From: Actinomadura hallensis
GTDB taxonomy: Bacteria > Actinomycetota > Actinomycetes > Streptosporangiales > Streptosporangiaceae
Length of the DNA: 64,000 nt
Assembly (NCBI RefSeq): GCF_006716765.1
Contig: NZ_VFPO01000001.1
Span: 1,922,001 to 1,986,000, forward strand
Direction: 5' to 3'
How positions within the stretch are numbered: position 1 is the stretch's first letter; each line of letters begins with the position of its first letter. The position numbers were made by a program, and so were the translations under genes. This document shows, piece by piece, positions 27,333-36,684 of the stretch. The notes below the pieces were generated by a model. That model was not told the origin of the DNA. It worked only from the letters and a program-made list of their open reading frames with translations, and made no database searches.

Positions 27333-29816
27333 TCATTCCTCGGTCGGCTCGTCCGGTGGGGGTTCGCCGATGGGGCCGCTGATGGCGGCGATGGGCTTGT
27401 CGAGTTTCTCGCCGGAGCCGTCGCGGCGGCCCATCGTGAGGTTGAGCATCACGGGTTTGCCGTTGGCGGCCGTGGCGCGCAGGGGGGTCGGGGCCGCCCA
27501 TGCCTGGAGCAGGACGTCCTCGCCCTTGAGGAAGCGGTGCGCGCGGACGCCGCCGGTGGCGCGGCCCTTGGACGGGAAGTCGGCGAAGTCGGCGAGCTTG
27601 ATCGCGCCGGCCTGGGTGCCGGGCAGCGCGGAGGACGAGCCGGCGACCGTGATGACCCGCGCCTCGCGGGCGGGGTCGATGGCGCCGAACCAGAGGACGC
27701 GGGCGTTCGCGCCGAGCTTGATGCCGGCCACGCCGCCGGCCGCGCGGCCCTGCGGCCGGACGTTGGAGGCGGCGTAGTGCAGGAGCTGGGCGTCGGTGGT
27801 GATGAAGACGAGGTGCTGGCTGTCGGACAGGAGCTGGACGGCGCCGACGACGCGGTCGCCCTCCTTGAGGGAGATCACTTCGAACTCGTCGCGGTTGGCG
27901 GGGAACTCCGGCACGACCCGTTTCACCACGCCCTGGGCGGTTCCCAGGGCCAGGCCGCCGCCCGTCTCGGTGAGTGCGGCGATGCCCACGACCGTCTCGT
28001 CCGGTTCCAGGTCGACGTACTCGGCCACCGGCGCTCCGCCCGCCAGGGACGGCGGCGTCGCCGACGGCGGCAGGGTCGGGAGGTCCAGGACGTCGATGCG
28101 GACCATCCGCCCCAGGGACGTCACGGCGCCCACCTCGCCCCGCGCCGTGGCGGGCACGACGGAGGCGAGCGCGTCGTGGGCCGCGCGCGGGCCGCTGTCG
28201 GGCAGCGGGGACGCGTCGTGGGTGCGGGCCAGGAGCCCGGTGGACGACAGCAGCACCAGGCACGGGTCGTCCGCCACCTCGAGCGGCACGGCCGCGGCGG
28301 CCGTCTGCCCCGAGGACTGCAGCAGGACCGTCCGGCGCGGCGTGGAGTACTCCTTGGCGACCTCGCCCAGCTCCTTGGAGACGACGCCGCGCAGCTTCTT
28401 CTCCGACTCGAGGATCGCGGTCAGCTTGGCGATCTCCTTGGTGAGCTGCTCCTTCTCCTTCTCCAGCTCCAGCCGGTCGTAGCGGGTGAGGCGGCGCAGC
28501 GGGGTGTCCAGGATGTACTGCGACTGGACCTCCGACAGCTCGAAGATCTGCATGAGGCGCTGCTTGGCCTGCGCGGCGTCGTCGCTCTGCCGGATGACCT
28601 GGATGACCTCGTCGATGTTGAGGAGGGCGACGAGCAGGCCGTCCACGAGGTGGAGGCGGTCCTGGCGCTTCTTGCGGCGGTGCATCGAGCGGCGGCGCAC
28701 GACCTCGATGCGGTGGTCGACGTAGACCTGCAGCATGTCGCGGAGCCCGAGGGTGCGGGGCTGCCCGTCGACCAGGGCGACGTTGTTGATGTGGAACGTC
28801 TCCTCCATCGGCGTGAGCCGGTAGAGGTCGGCCAGGACGGCCTCGGGGTTGAAGCCGTTCTTGATCTCGATGACCAGCCGGAGCCCGACGTTGCGGTCGG
28901 TGAGGTCCTTCAGGTCCGAGATGCCCTGGAGCTTCTTGGCGTTGACCAGCTCCTTGATCTTGGCCTTGACGCGTTCGGGCCCGACGTTGTACGGGAGCTC
29001 GCTGACGATGATGCCCTTGCGGCGGGGCGTGACGTTCTCGATCGTCGTGGTGGCGCGGGTCCGGAACGAGCCCCGGCCGGTCTCGTAGGCGTCGCGGATG
29101 CCCTCCAGGCCGACGATCTTGCCGCCGGTGGGCAGGTCGGGGCCGGGGACGTGGCGCATCAGGTCGTCCAGCGACGCGTCGGGGTGGTCGATCAGGTGCC
29201 GGGCCGCGGCGATGACCTCGCCGAGGTTGTGCGGCGCCATGTTCGTGGCCATCCCCACCGCGATGCCGGACGCCCCGTTGACCAGCAGGTTCGGGAACGC
29301 CGCGGGCAGCACCTCCGGCTCGGTCTCCTGCCCGTCGTAGTTGGGGCGGAAGTCGACCGTGTCCTCGTCTATGGAGGCGACCATGAGCATCGCCTCGCGC
29401 GACAGGCGCGCCTCGGTGTACCGCATGGCGGCGGGCAGGTCGTCGCCGCCGAGCGAGCCGAAGTTGCCGTGCCCGTCGACCAGCGGCATCCGCATCGCCC
29501 ACGGCTGGGCCATCCGCACCATCGCGTCGTAGATGGCGCTGTCGCCGTGCGGGTGCAGCTTGCCCATGACCTCGCCGACGACGCGGGCGCACTTGACGTG
29601 CCCGCGGTCGGGGCGGAGCCCCATCTCGTTCATCGAGTACAGGATCCGGCGCTGGACGGGCTTCAGCCCGTCGCGGGCGTCGGGGAGGGCCCGCTGGTAG
29701 ATCACCGAGTAGGCGTACTCGAGGAAGCTGCCGCGCATCTCCTCGGAGACGTCGACGTCGACGATGTTCTCCTCGAAGTCCGGCGGTGGAGGGGGTTGCG
29801 ATCCGCGTCGTGCCAT
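27333..29816 (-). CDS. parC: DNA topoisomerase IV subunit A
   Basis: An 827-residue breakage-reunion subunit that pairs with ParE. The catalytic tyrosine is Y133 in AAMRYTEARLS. LKPVQRRILYSM, HPHGDSAIYDAMVRMAQPW and DGHGNFGS are family hallmarks. The C-terminal half holds six beta-propeller blades with degenerate GyrA-box-like repeats (GARVLWFG, TDAQLLHY, GRATGGVRAHRF). I use ATG 29816 (MARRGSQPP); an ATG further upstream would add a leader without similarity. The head-to-head gap to the flavoenzyme gene is about 200 bp. Confidence 0.93.
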   Translation of the reverse strand: MARRGSQPPPPPDFEENIVDVDVSEEMRGSFLEYAYSVIYQRALPDARDGLKPVQRRILYSMNEMGLRPDRGHVKCARVVGEVMGKLHPHGDSAIYDAMVRMAQPWAMRMPLVDGHGNFGSLGGDDLPAAMRYTEARLSREAMLMVASIDEDTVDFRPNYDGQETEPEVLPAAFPNLLVNGASGIAVGMATNMAPHNLGEVIAAARHLIDHPDASLDDLMRHVPGPDLPTGGKIVGLEGIRDAYETGRGSFRTRATTTIENVTPRRKGIIVSELPYNVGPERVKAKIKELVNAKKLQGISDLKDLTDRNVGLRLVIEIKNGFNPEAVLADLYRLTPMEETFHINNVALVDGQPRTLGLRDMLQVYVDHRIEVVRRRSMHRRKKRQDRLHLVDGLLVALLNIDEVIQVIRQSDDAAQAKQRLMQIFELSEVQSQYILDTPLRRLTRYDRLELEKEKEQLTKEIAKLTAILESEKKLRGVVSKELGEVAKEYSTPRRTVLLQSSGQTAAAAVPLEVADDPCLVLLSSTGLLARTHDASPLPDSGPRAAHDALASVVPATARGEVGAVTSLGRMVRIDVLDLPTLPPSATPPSLAGGAPVAEYVDLEPDETVVGIAALTETGGGLALGTAQGVVKRVVPEFPANRDEFEVISLKEGDRVVGAVQLLSDSQHLVFITTDAQLLHYAASNVRPQGRAAGGVAGIKLGANARVLWFGAIDPAREARVITVAGSSSALPGTQAGAIKLADFADFPSKGRATGGVRAHRFLKGEDVLLQAWAAPTPLRATAANGKPVMLNLTMGRRDGSGEKLDKPIAAISGPIGEPPPDEPTEE

Positions 29817-30020
29817 GCCCCACATTGTGGCCGGTCCCGACGACAACTTTCGCCCGCCCCACCGCGCGAGCCGCCCGCGGGACCGATCGATGTCGTTCCG
29901 TCACCTTCGCGGACCTGGCACATTGAGGTCGGGCGACCGAACGACGACGATGTCCTCCACGGACCGTCCTCCTGCCGACCGTCCTTCCACCGACGACGTC
30001 TCCCGACCGCGGAGGTTCCC

Positions 30021-31184
30021 TTGAGCTCGCTGGCCGACTTCCAGAATTCGATCTACCTGCAGGGCCTCGGCGACGTGCGGCCCCCGCTGCCCACGGATCT
30101 GACGAGGCTGGAGGGCCTCGCCGAGGGGTCGCTGTCGGTGCAGGCGTTCGGGTACGTGGCGGGCTCGGCCGGCACCGCCGCGACCGCGCGGGCCAACCGG
30201 GAGGCGTTCGACCGGTGGCGGATCGTGCCGAGGATGCTCCGGGACGTCTCCGAGCGGGACATGTCGGTGGAGGTCCTCGGCACCGCGATGCCGTCCCCGG
30301 TCCTGCTCGCGCCCATCGGCGTCCAGTCGATCCTGCACCCGGACGGCGAGCTCGCCACCGCGCGGGCGGCCGCGGCCGAGGGCGTGCCGATGGTGCTGAG
30401 CACGGCGTCCTCCTACTCCATCGAGGAGGTCGCGGAGGCGAACGGCGATGGGCCCCGCTGGTTCCAGCTGTACTGGCCGAAGGACCAGGAGATGGCCGTC
30501 AGCTTCCTCGACCGGGCCAAGGCGGCGGGGTACACGGCCCTCGTCGTCACCCTGGACACGTTCACTCTCGCCTGGCGTCCGCGCGACCTCGACCAGGCGT
30601 ACCTGCCGTTCCTGCGCGGGATCGGGTGCGCGAACTACTTCACCGACCCGGTCTTCCAGAAGGCGGTCGGCGGGCCCGTCACCGACGCCAACCGCGACAC
30701 CGCGCTCCTGCACTGGGTCGCGAACTTCGGCAACCCCAGCCTCACCTGGGACGACCTCATCTTCCTGCGGGACCACTGGGACGGCCCCATCGCGCTGAAG
30801 GGCATCCAGCACCCCGACGACGCGCGCCAGGCCGTGGACGCCGGGATGGACGCCATCGTCGTGTCCAACCATGGCGGACGCCAGGTGGACGGGGCGGTCG
30901 CCTCCCTGGACGCGCTGACCACCATCGTGGACGCCGTCCGCGACCAGGCGACCGTGCTGTTCGACAGCGGTGTCCGCACGGGAGCGGACGTCGCCAAGGC
31001 GCTCGCGCTCGGCGCGAAGGCCGTGATGGTCGGACGTCCGTACGCGTATGGGCTGGCCCTGGGCGGTCAGTCGGGCGTCCAGCATGTTCTGCGCTGCCTC
31101 CAGGCCGAACTGGAGCTGACCATGGTCCTCGCCGGGATCACCCGTCCGGACGAGCTGAATCTGGAGGCTCTCGTGCGCGCGTGA
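30021..31184 (+). CDS. FMN-dependent alpha-hydroxy-acid oxidizing enzyme, lactate 2-monooxygenase-like
   Basis: A 387-residue flavoenzyme of the glycolate oxidase/lactate monooxygenase family. The FMN barrel is marked by LLAPIGVQSILHPDGE, and the catalytic base and substrate-binding pair are H284 and R287 in SNHGGRQVDG. The C-terminus carries DSGVRTGADVAKALALGAKAVMVGRPYAYGLA. The enzyme oxidises L-lactate or a related 2-hydroxy acid. The start is a TTG at 30021, with GGAGGT 4 nt before it. A very long open frame on this strand upstream is a shadow of parC. Confidence 0.9.
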   Translation: MSSLADFQNSIYLQGLGDVRPPLPTDLTRLEGLAEGSLSVQAFGYVAGSAGTAATARANREAFDRWRIVPRMLRDVSERDMSVEVLGTAMPSPVLLAPIGVQSILHPDGELATARAAAAEGVPMVLSTASSYSIEEVAEANGDGPRWFQLYWPKDQEMAVSFLDRAKAAGYTALVVTLDTFTLAWRPRDLDQAYLPFLRGIGCANYFTDPVFQKAVGGPVTDANRDTALLHWVANFGNPSLTWDDLIFLRDHWDGPIALKGIQHPDDARQAVDAGMDAIVVSNHGGRQVDGAVASLDALTTIVDAVRDQATVLFDSGVRTGADVAKALALGAKAVMVGRPYAYGLALGGQSGVQHVLRCLQAELELTMVLAGITRPDELNLEALVRA

Positions 31185-31219
31185 CCGTAGCCGCCCGCAT
31201 TGCGGGTAGGGGAGTGCGC

Positions 31220-32515
31220 ATGCGCTGGCCCGAGCACGCCATCTGGTGGCATGTCTATCCCCTCGGCTTCACCGGGGCCGTACCCAGCGGGGACGGTGAG
31301 GGCGGGGGCGGCCAGGGCGGGACGTCGCCGGCTCGGCTGGGGCGGCTCAGCGGCTGGCTCGACCACCTTGTCGGGCTCGGCTGCAATGGGCTCGCGCTCG
31401 GGCCGGTGTTCGCCTCGGAGACGCATGGCTACGACACCGTTGACCACTACCGGGTCGACCCCAGGCTCGGCGACGAGGACGACCTGCAACGACTCCTTGC
31501 CGAGGCGTCGCAGAAGGGCGTCCGTGTCCTGTTCGACGGTGTCTTCAACCATGTCGGGCGAAGCTTCCCCCGGTTCGCGGACGTCGCAGCCAAAGGCGAC
31601 GAGTCCCCGTACAGAAAGTGGTTCCACCCCGATCTGCGCACGTTCGAGGGACACGACCGCCTCGTCACGCTGAACCACGCCGAACCCGAGGTCGCCGCCT
31701 ACGTCACCGACGTCATGACCCACTGGCTGGAGCGCGGCATAGACGGCTGGCGACTCGACGCCGCTTACGCCGTCCCGCCGGAGTTCTGGCGGCCGGTCAT
31801 CGAGCGCGTCCGGGCACGGTTCCCCGATGCCTGGTTCGTGGGCGAGGTCATCCACGGCGACTATGCGGAGATCGTCCAGCGGAGCGGGTTCGACTCGGTC
31901 ACCCAATACGAGCTCTGGAAGGCCATCTGGAGCTCGATCAACGACCGCAACTTCTACGAGCTGGCTCACGCGCTCGGCCGCCACGACGAGATGCTCGAAA
32001 CGTTCGTCCCGCAGACATTCCTCGGCAACCACGACGTGACCCGCATAGCCAGCCGCCTGGACGACCGGCGGCATCTGGCCCACGCGCTCGTCATCCTGCT
32101 GACCGTCGGCGGCATCCCGTCCATCTACGCGGGGGACGAGTTCGCCTTCGAGGGCGTCAAGGAAGAGCGGGAGGGCGGGGACGACGCCATACGGCCCGAG
32201 TTCCCCGATCGCCCCGACGCGACCCCTGGGTACGGGCAGGCCCACCACCGTCTGCACCAAGAGCTGATCGGCCTCAGGCGACGCCACTCCTGGCTGGTCC
32301 ACGCGCAGACCACGGTGGACACCTTGACCAACACGGCCCTCTCCTACACAGTTGGGCACGGCACTGAACGCCTCGCGGTCGTCCTCAACCTGGACGACGA
32401 GCCGGCCAAGGTGGACCTGCCCCACGCCGGCTGGACGTGCGCGGCGGGCGAGGCGACCTTCACGGAAGCGGGCGTCACCGTCCCCCCGGCCGGGTGGGCG
32501 ATCGCCGAACCGTGA
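31220..32515 (+). CDS. Glycoside hydrolase family 13 (alpha-amylase superfamily) enzyme
   Basis: A 431-residue cytoplasmic GH13 protein. All four conserved regions are present: I DGVFNHVG, II GWRLDAAYAV (nucleophile D180), III WFVGEVIHG (acid/base E209) and IV FLGNHDVTR (D272). No signal peptide is seen. Length and motifs fit intracellular maltose-, trehalose- or isomaltose-type enzymes rather than secreted amylases. Residues 20-40 are an unusual Gly-rich insertion. GGGGAG precedes ATG 31220. It lies 35 bp behind the flavoenzyme gene and may be co-transcribed, with no obvious functional link. Confidence 0.88.
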   Translation: MRWPEHAIWWHVYPLGFTGAVPSGDGEGGGGQGGTSPARLGRLSGWLDHLVGLGCNGLALGPVFASETHGYDTVDHYRVDPRLGDEDDLQRLLAEASQKGVRVLFDGVFNHVGRSFPRFADVAAKGDESPYRKWFHPDLRTFEGHDRLVTLNHAEPEVAAYVTDVMTHWLERGIDGWRLDAAYAVPPEFWRPVIERVRARFPDAWFVGEVIHGDYAEIVQRSGFDSVTQYELWKAIWSSINDRNFYELAHALGRHDEMLETFVPQTFLGNHDVTRIASRLDDRRHLAHALVILLTVGGIPSIYAGDEFAFEGVKEEREGGDDAIRPEFPDRPDATPGYGQAHHRLHQELIGLRRRHSWLVHAQTTVDTLTNTALSYTVGHGTERLAVVLNLDDEPAKVDLPHAGWTCAAGEATFTEAGVTVPPAGWAIAEP

Positions 32516-32551
32516 CGGTGCGGCGCACCAGGCGCCCACCCTGGGCCTCCG

Positions 32552-32567
32552 CATGACATATGTCATG
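32552..32567. promoter_or_regulatory. Perfect 16-nt palindrome, likely operator of the ABC/two-component operon
   Basis: CATGACATATGTCATG is perfectly self-complementary and AT-rich for this genome. It lies 36 bp past the GH13 stop and 72 bp before the ABC ATPase start. That is the expected place for the LuxR-type response regulator encoded in the same operon (34535) to bind. Confidence 0.55.
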
Positions 32568-32639
32568 GGCGGCCCCTGCGATCCTCACGGCCGACTCCTG
32601 ATGCTTGTGACTGCACGTCCGCGTGCCCGCGCGGCCAGC

Positions 32640-33293
32640 ATGGACCTCATGAAGGCACCCGTGATCGAGGTACGCGACCTGGACCTGAACGAGGCCGTCC
32701 GGAACGTCTCGTTCACCGTGGCCGGAGGGGAGATCTACGCGCTGCTCGGCCGGTACGGCTCGGGCAAGACGACGCTGCTGGAGATCCTCGCGGGGCTCCG
32801 GCGCCCCACCGGCGGGTCGGTCCGGCTCCGCGGCGCCGACCCCTACACCGAGCGGGACGCCGCGCGGCCCGCCGCCGTCTGGCGCGACGGCGGCCTGTTC
32901 CCGGGCCTGACCGTCGCCGAGATCGTGGACGCCTGGCGGCGCTGGACCCTCGACCCCCTCACCCGCGACGAGGCCCTGCGCCTCGCCCGCCTCGAGGACC
33001 TCGCCGACGTCCCCTTCGAGCGGCTCAGCGCGGGACGGCGCCGCATGCTCGACCTGGCGCTGGCCCTCGTCGGGCGGTCCGACGTGCTCCTCCTCGACGA
33101 GCCCACCGCAGGGCTGGACGGGGCCGACGCGAGCGAGGCGTGGTCCGTCCTGCGGACGCTGGCCGCGCACGGGACCGCCGTGGTGGTCGCCACCCGCGAC
33201 CCGCGGGAGGCGTGCCTCGCCGACCGGGTGGGGGTCCTCGACGAGGGACGCCTGGTCACCGGCCGCGCCGCCGCCCGCCTCCGCGCCGCCTGA
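32640..33293 (+). CDS. ABC transporter ATP-binding protein without a partner permease
   Basis: A 217-residue ABC ATPase. Walker A reads GRYGSGKTT, with GRYGS rather than GPNGS/GPNGA. The signature region is LSAGRRRMLDLALAL, and Walker B is VLLLDEPTAGLDG. The D- and H-loop region, VVVATRDPREA, has aspartate where the switch histidine is expected, so hydrolysis may be altered. In-frame starts at 32601, 32640 and 32649 all lack a clear ribosome binding site. It is followed by a histidine kinase and response regulator, but no membrane subunit is present nearby. Confidence 0.82.
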   Translation: MDLMKAPVIEVRDLDLNEAVRNVSFTVAGGEIYALLGRYGSGKTTLLEILAGLRRPTGGSVRLRGADPYTERDAARPAAVWRDGGLFPGLTVAEIVDAWRRWTLDPLTRDEALRLARLEDLADVPFERLSAGRRRMLDLALALVGRSDVLLLDEPTAGLDGADASEAWSVLRTLAAHGTAVVVATRDPREACLADRVGVLDEGRLVTGRAAARLRAA

Positions 33294-33320
33294 CGGCGCC
33301 CCGGACCCCGCGCGTCCACC

Positions 33321-34538
33321 GTGACGGCCGCATACGCTGGGCGCGTGCAGCCCGCCATCCCGCGCCCGACCGTCATCGCCGCGATCCTCGTGGGGATGAC
33401 GGGGCTGACGCTGTCCGGCCTCCTGCTGCCCGCCCTCTGGTACGAGGTGTTCCACAGGCAGGACGCCGGACGCCTGATCCTGGCGTTCGCCGGGGTCGGC
33501 GCCACGCTGGCGCTGTACTGCCGGCTCCTGTGGCTGAACCTGATGCGCCGCACCGCGCCGGGGCACCGGTTCGGCCTCGCCGCGCTCGCGGCGATCTGCT
33601 GGGCGATGCCGCCGCTGCTCGGCACCGGCCAGGGCTGGGGCAACGCGCTCCTCGTCCCGGCCGGGCTGATCGCCGTGGTGCTGCCGGTGCGGGAGGCGGT
33701 CGCGGCGACGGCGGCGGCGACGGTCCTGACCCCCGTCTACGGCGCGGTCCTCGGGCTGCCCGCGCTGACCCTCCTGTACGAGGTGACGGGCATCCCGCTG
33801 GCCGCCTTCTCCGGATACGTCACCGTGTGGCTGTTCCACGTCGTCCAGGAGCTCCGGGAGGCCCGCGCCGAGCTGGCGCGGTCCGCGGTGGGGGAGGAGC
33901 GGCTCCGCTTCGCCCGCGACCTGCACGACGTCCTCGGCCACAGCCTCCAGGCGGTCGCGTTGCGCGCCGAGGTCGCCGAGCGGTTCCTGGAGCGCGACGA
34001 CGGGCGGGTCCGCAAGGAGCTGACCGAGATCCAGACCATGGCGCGGGACGCCGTGCGCGACGTGCGGGAGGTCGTCCGCGGCTACCGGGCCACGTCCCTG
34101 CGCACCGAGCTGGACGGCATGTCGGCGGTGCTGCGCGCCGCCGGGATCCGCTGCGAGCGGCCGGAGATGCCGCAGTCGCTGCCCGCCCACGTCCACGAGC
34201 CGCTCGGCCGGGTCGCCCGGGAGGCCGCCACCAACGTGCTGCGCCACTCCAGCGCCACGTGGTGCGAGATCACCGTCCGGGCGGACGGGGGCCGCGTCCA
34301 CGTCGAGATCGTCAACGACGGCGCCGGACGCCGCGTCCCGGGGGACGCCGGCAGCGGGCTCGCCGGCCTCGCCGAGCGGATCGGCGCGGCGGGCGGCGAG
34401 TTCAGCGCCGGGCCGGCCGGCGACGGGACGTTCCGGGTGGCGGCCTCCGTCCCCGCGGAGCCCGCCGCGGCGGAACCGGTCACCGCGGAACCGGTCACGG
34501 CGGAGGGCGTCACGGGACCGGCGGAGGGAGCGTCGTGA
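33321..34538 (+). CDS. Sensor histidine kinase, DesK/NarL-partner type (HisKA_3)
   Basis: A 405-residue membrane kinase. About five hydrophobic helices occupy residues 18-175. The HisKA_3 dimerization box FARDLHDVLGHSLQ carries phospho-acceptor H202. A HATPase domain follows, with REAATNVLRHS and GSGLAGLAERI, and the end is an Ala/Glu/Pro-rich tail. There is no extracellular sensor domain, so the signal is probably sensed in the membrane. Either GTG 33321 or GTG 33345 may be the start. The stop overlaps the response regulator start (GTGA). Confidence 0.9.
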   Translation: MTAAYAGRVQPAIPRPTVIAAILVGMTGLTLSGLLLPALWYEVFHRQDAGRLILAFAGVGATLALYCRLLWLNLMRRTAPGHRFGLAALAAICWAMPPLLGTGQGWGNALLVPAGLIAVVLPVREAVAATAAATVLTPVYGAVLGLPALTLLYEVTGIPLAAFSGYVTVWLFHVVQELREARAELARSAVGEERLRFARDLHDVLGHSLQAVALRAEVAERFLERDDGRVRKELTEIQTMARDAVRDVREVVRGYRATSLRTELDGMSAVLRAAGIRCERPEMPQSLPAHVHEPLGRVAREAATNVLRHSSATWCEITVRADGGRVHVEIVNDGAGRRVPGDAGSGLAGLAERIGAAGGEFSAGPAGDGTFRVAASVPAEPAAAEPVTAEPVTAEGVTGPAEGAS

Positions 34539-35140
34539 TCCGGGTGCTGCTGGCCGACGACCACCTGCTGATCAGGGAGGCGCTGGTCCTGCTGCTGGAG
34601 ACCGAGGACGGCATCGAGGTCGTCGCCGACGTCGGCCGCGGCGACGAGGCCGTGGAGCGGGCCCTGGCGCTCAAGCCGGACGTGGCCGTCCTCGACATCG
34701 ACATGCCGGGGCTGGACGGCCTGGCCGCCGCCGAGCGCCTCTCCCGCGACCTGCCCGGCTGCCGGCTGGTGATCGTCACCGCGCACGGCCGCCCCGGCAA
34801 CCTGCGCCGCGCGATGGCCGCCGGGGTGCGCGGCTTCCTCGGCAAGGACGCGCCCGGCGCGCGGCTCGCCGAGGTCGTCCGGCAGGTCGCCGCGGGCGCC
34901 CGGTACATCGACCCGCAGCTCGCGGCCGACGCCCTCGCAGCCGAGGAGTGCCCGCTCACGCCCCGCGAGCTCGACACCCTGCGCGCCGCCGCGGACGGCG
35001 CCCCGGTCTCCCGCATCGCCCGCGGGCTCGGCCTGTCGGAGGGGACGGTCCGCAACTACCTGTCCGCGGCCGTCACCAAGCTGGGCGCCGACAACCGCCA
35101 CGCCGCCGCCCGGATCGCCCGCGACCGCGGCTGGCTGTAG
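34535..35140 (+). CDS. LuxR/NarL-family response regulator
   Basis: A 201-residue response regulator. The receiver domain has the acidic pair DD (8-9), phospho-acceptor D54 in VLDIDMPG and K104 in GFLGKD. The C-terminal LuxR helix-turn-helix reads LTPRELDTLRAAADGAPVSRIARGLGLSEGTVRNYLSAAVTKLG. It is coupled by a 4-nt overlap to the kinase gene, its likely partner. The palindrome at 32552 is a plausible binding site for autoregulation of this operon. Confidence 0.93.
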   Translation: MIRVLLADDHLLIREALVLLLETEDGIEVVADVGRGDEAVERALALKPDVAVLDIDMPGLDGLAAAERLSRDLPGCRLVIVTAHGRPGNLRRAMAAGVRGFLGKDAPGARLAEVVRQVAAGARYIDPQLAADALAAEECPLTPRELDTLRAAADGAPVSRIARGLGLSEGTVRNYLSAAVTKLGADNRHAAARIARDRGWL

Positions 35141-35185
35141 CGGAACCGGCCGCGGCGGGCTCCGGAGGGAGCGACAGGGGGCGCG

Positions 35186-35875
35186 CTAGCGGCGGGCGAG
35201 GATCAGGCAGCCGCGTTTCGTCACCGGCAGGGGCGTGCGCAGATGCTCGGCCGACTCGGCGGCCTCGACGCGGGACATGTGGCGTGCGACCAGGTAGTCG
35301 CGGATGGCGTCGCGGTCCGGCAGCGTGATGAGCGGCGCGTCCCAGCGCTCCACCTCCACCTGCTCGAAGATCTCGCACACCCGGCCGGGGGCGTCCTCGG
35401 CGTCGAACGGCGTGGGGTCGGGCCGCCACGCGGGCGCCAGCTCCGGGCTGTCGGCCCGCGAGATCGCCGAGACGAGCAGGACGCCGCCCGGAGCGAGGAC
35501 GCGGTGCGCCTCCCGCAGCGCGGGCCCGGGGTCGTCGAGGCGGTGGAGCACGTTCACGGCGACGACGGCGCCGAACGTCCCGTCCCGGAACGGCAGCCGC
35601 CGCGCGTCGCCCCGCACGCACGGCGGCGGGTGCTCGCGCGGCGTCGTCGCGGACGCGTCCAGCCCCACCAGCCGGAACGGCGGCGGGGCGGGGAGCGCGG
35701 AGGCGAGGGCGCCCTCGCCGCAGCCGATGTCCAGCACGCGGGAGACTCCGGCGTCCAGCAGCTTCGACGCGATGTGGTCGTGCAGGCTGCGCGCCCCGAT
35801 CAGGTACTGCCGGGTGACCCTGCCGGCCGGCCTGAAGCGCTCCGGGCCGGAGTCGTAGTCGGGCGTTAGGGCCAT
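35186..35875 (-). CDS. SAM-dependent class I methyltransferase
   Basis: A 229-residue methyltransferase. Motif I is VLDIGCGEGALA near 45, followed by VGLDAS, RLPFRDGTFGAVVAVNVLHRLDDPGPALREAHRVLAPGG and VSAISR. The profile resembles the UbiE/Methyltransf_11 group; the substrate is unknown. I take ATG 35875 (MALTPDYDSGPERF); a much longer frame upstream is shadow of the next gene. It converges with the response regulator gene. Confidence 0.88.
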   Translation of the reverse strand: MALTPDYDSGPERFRPAGRVTRQYLIGARSLHDHIASKLLDAGVSRVLDIGCGEGALASALPAPPPFRLVGLDASATTPREHPPPCVRGDARRLPFRDGTFGAVVAVNVLHRLDDPGPALREAHRVLAPGGVLLVSAISRADSPELAPAWRPDPTPFDAEDAPGRVCEIFEQVEVERWDAPLITLPDRDAIRDYLVARHMSRVEAAESAEHLRTPLPVTKRGCLILARR

Positions 35876-35937
35876 GACCTGAGTCTGCCCCCTGCGCCGT
35901 CCCGGAAAGCTCCGCCCGCGGGCCGCGCTCCCCGCGG

Positions 35938-36507
35938 TCAGGCCCGTGCGCGCCCCGGGACGGCCGTGCGGTCGAGGTCCAGGGCGTCCAGCACCGACCC
36001 GTCGTCGGCGAGCGCCTCGGCGACCGGCCCGCGCCGGGCGCCCCACACCACGGCGACGTGCCCGTGCGGGGGGACGTCCAGCACCCGCGTGCCGACCCGG
36101 ACCCGGGCGACCTCGGCCGACGCCCGCAGCCGCGCCTCGTTCACCCACTTGGCGCCCCACGGCAGCAGCCGGTTGGAGTTGCGGACCGTCCGGCCCGACC
36201 CGTACCTCAGCAGGTGGCGGCCCATCTCGCCGGACGAGCTGCGGGCGAGCGGCTCCCCGGGCACCGAGCCGCCGGCGCCCCCCAGCTCCCGCCACTCGCC
36301 GTCGCGGCGGTGGAACGTCCAGCCCTCGACGAACGCGGACGCGGCGCCCTCCCACCGGCGCAGGAACGTGACCACCGCGACGTCGCCGTCCACGTCGAGC
36401 CCCAGCGGAAGGAAGTCCCGTCCCTCCTCGAAGGCGGTGGGAGCGGGGACGGGCATCCCGTCCCGGAGGAGCCGCATGCACTCCTCGTGCACCTCGTGGT
36501 CGTTCAT
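35938..36507 (-). CDS. Hypothetical protein, unknown function
   Basis: A 189-residue soluble protein that I do not recognise. It starts MNDHEVHEECMRLLRDGMPVPAP at ATG 36507. The N-terminal half contains DVDGDVAVVTFLRRWEGAASAFVEGWTFHRRDGEWRELGG, a beta-rich pattern like that of NTF2/SnoaL-type or immunity-like proteins. The C-terminal half is Arg/Val-rich (VARVRVGTRVLDVPPHGHVAVVWGARRGPVAEAL). It has no signal peptide. It is divergent from the STM4015 gene, and a hairpin lies just upstream of its start. Confidence 0.6.
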   Translation of the reverse strand: MNDHEVHEECMRLLRDGMPVPAPTAFEEGRDFLPLGLDVDGDVAVVTFLRRWEGAASAFVEGWTFHRRDGEWRELGGAGGSVPGEPLARSSSGEMGRHLLRYGSGRTVRNSNRLLPWGAKWVNEARLRASAEVARVRVGTRVLDVPPHGHVAVVWGARRGPVAEALADDGSVLDALDLDRTAVPGRARA

Positions 36508-36540
36508 GCTCGGGACCTTCGGTCGTGCAGGCAGGGGAAA

Positions 36541-36562
36541 GGGCCCTCCCGCGAGAGGGCCC
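36541..36562. other. Hairpin in the divergent region upstream of the STM401x cassette
   Basis: GGGCCCTC (36541-36548) and GAGGGCCC (36555-36562) make an 8-bp perfect stem with a 6-nt loop. It lies 34 bp upstream of the hypothetical gene's ATG and so would be in its 5' leader. It could act as an attenuator or insulate the two divergent transcripts. A smaller repeat, GTCCT/AGGAC (36642-36654), precedes the STM4015 gene. Confidence 0.45.
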
Positions 36563-36684
36563 CACGTCCGAATCACTCTAGAGGCCCGGCTCGCGTGGTT
36601 TCACCTGTCGTTTCGCACGAAGCCCCGGTGTTTGTCGCCCGGTCCTGATAGGACATGACCGCGACATGATCACGAAGGGGAACG

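Noticed and set aside
27282..31184. A 1,300-codon open frame on the plus strand spanning parC and the flavoenzyme gene
   Set aside because: Its first 900 codons are antisense to parC and lack any motif; it only stays open because of high GC. The true gene starts at TTG 30021.
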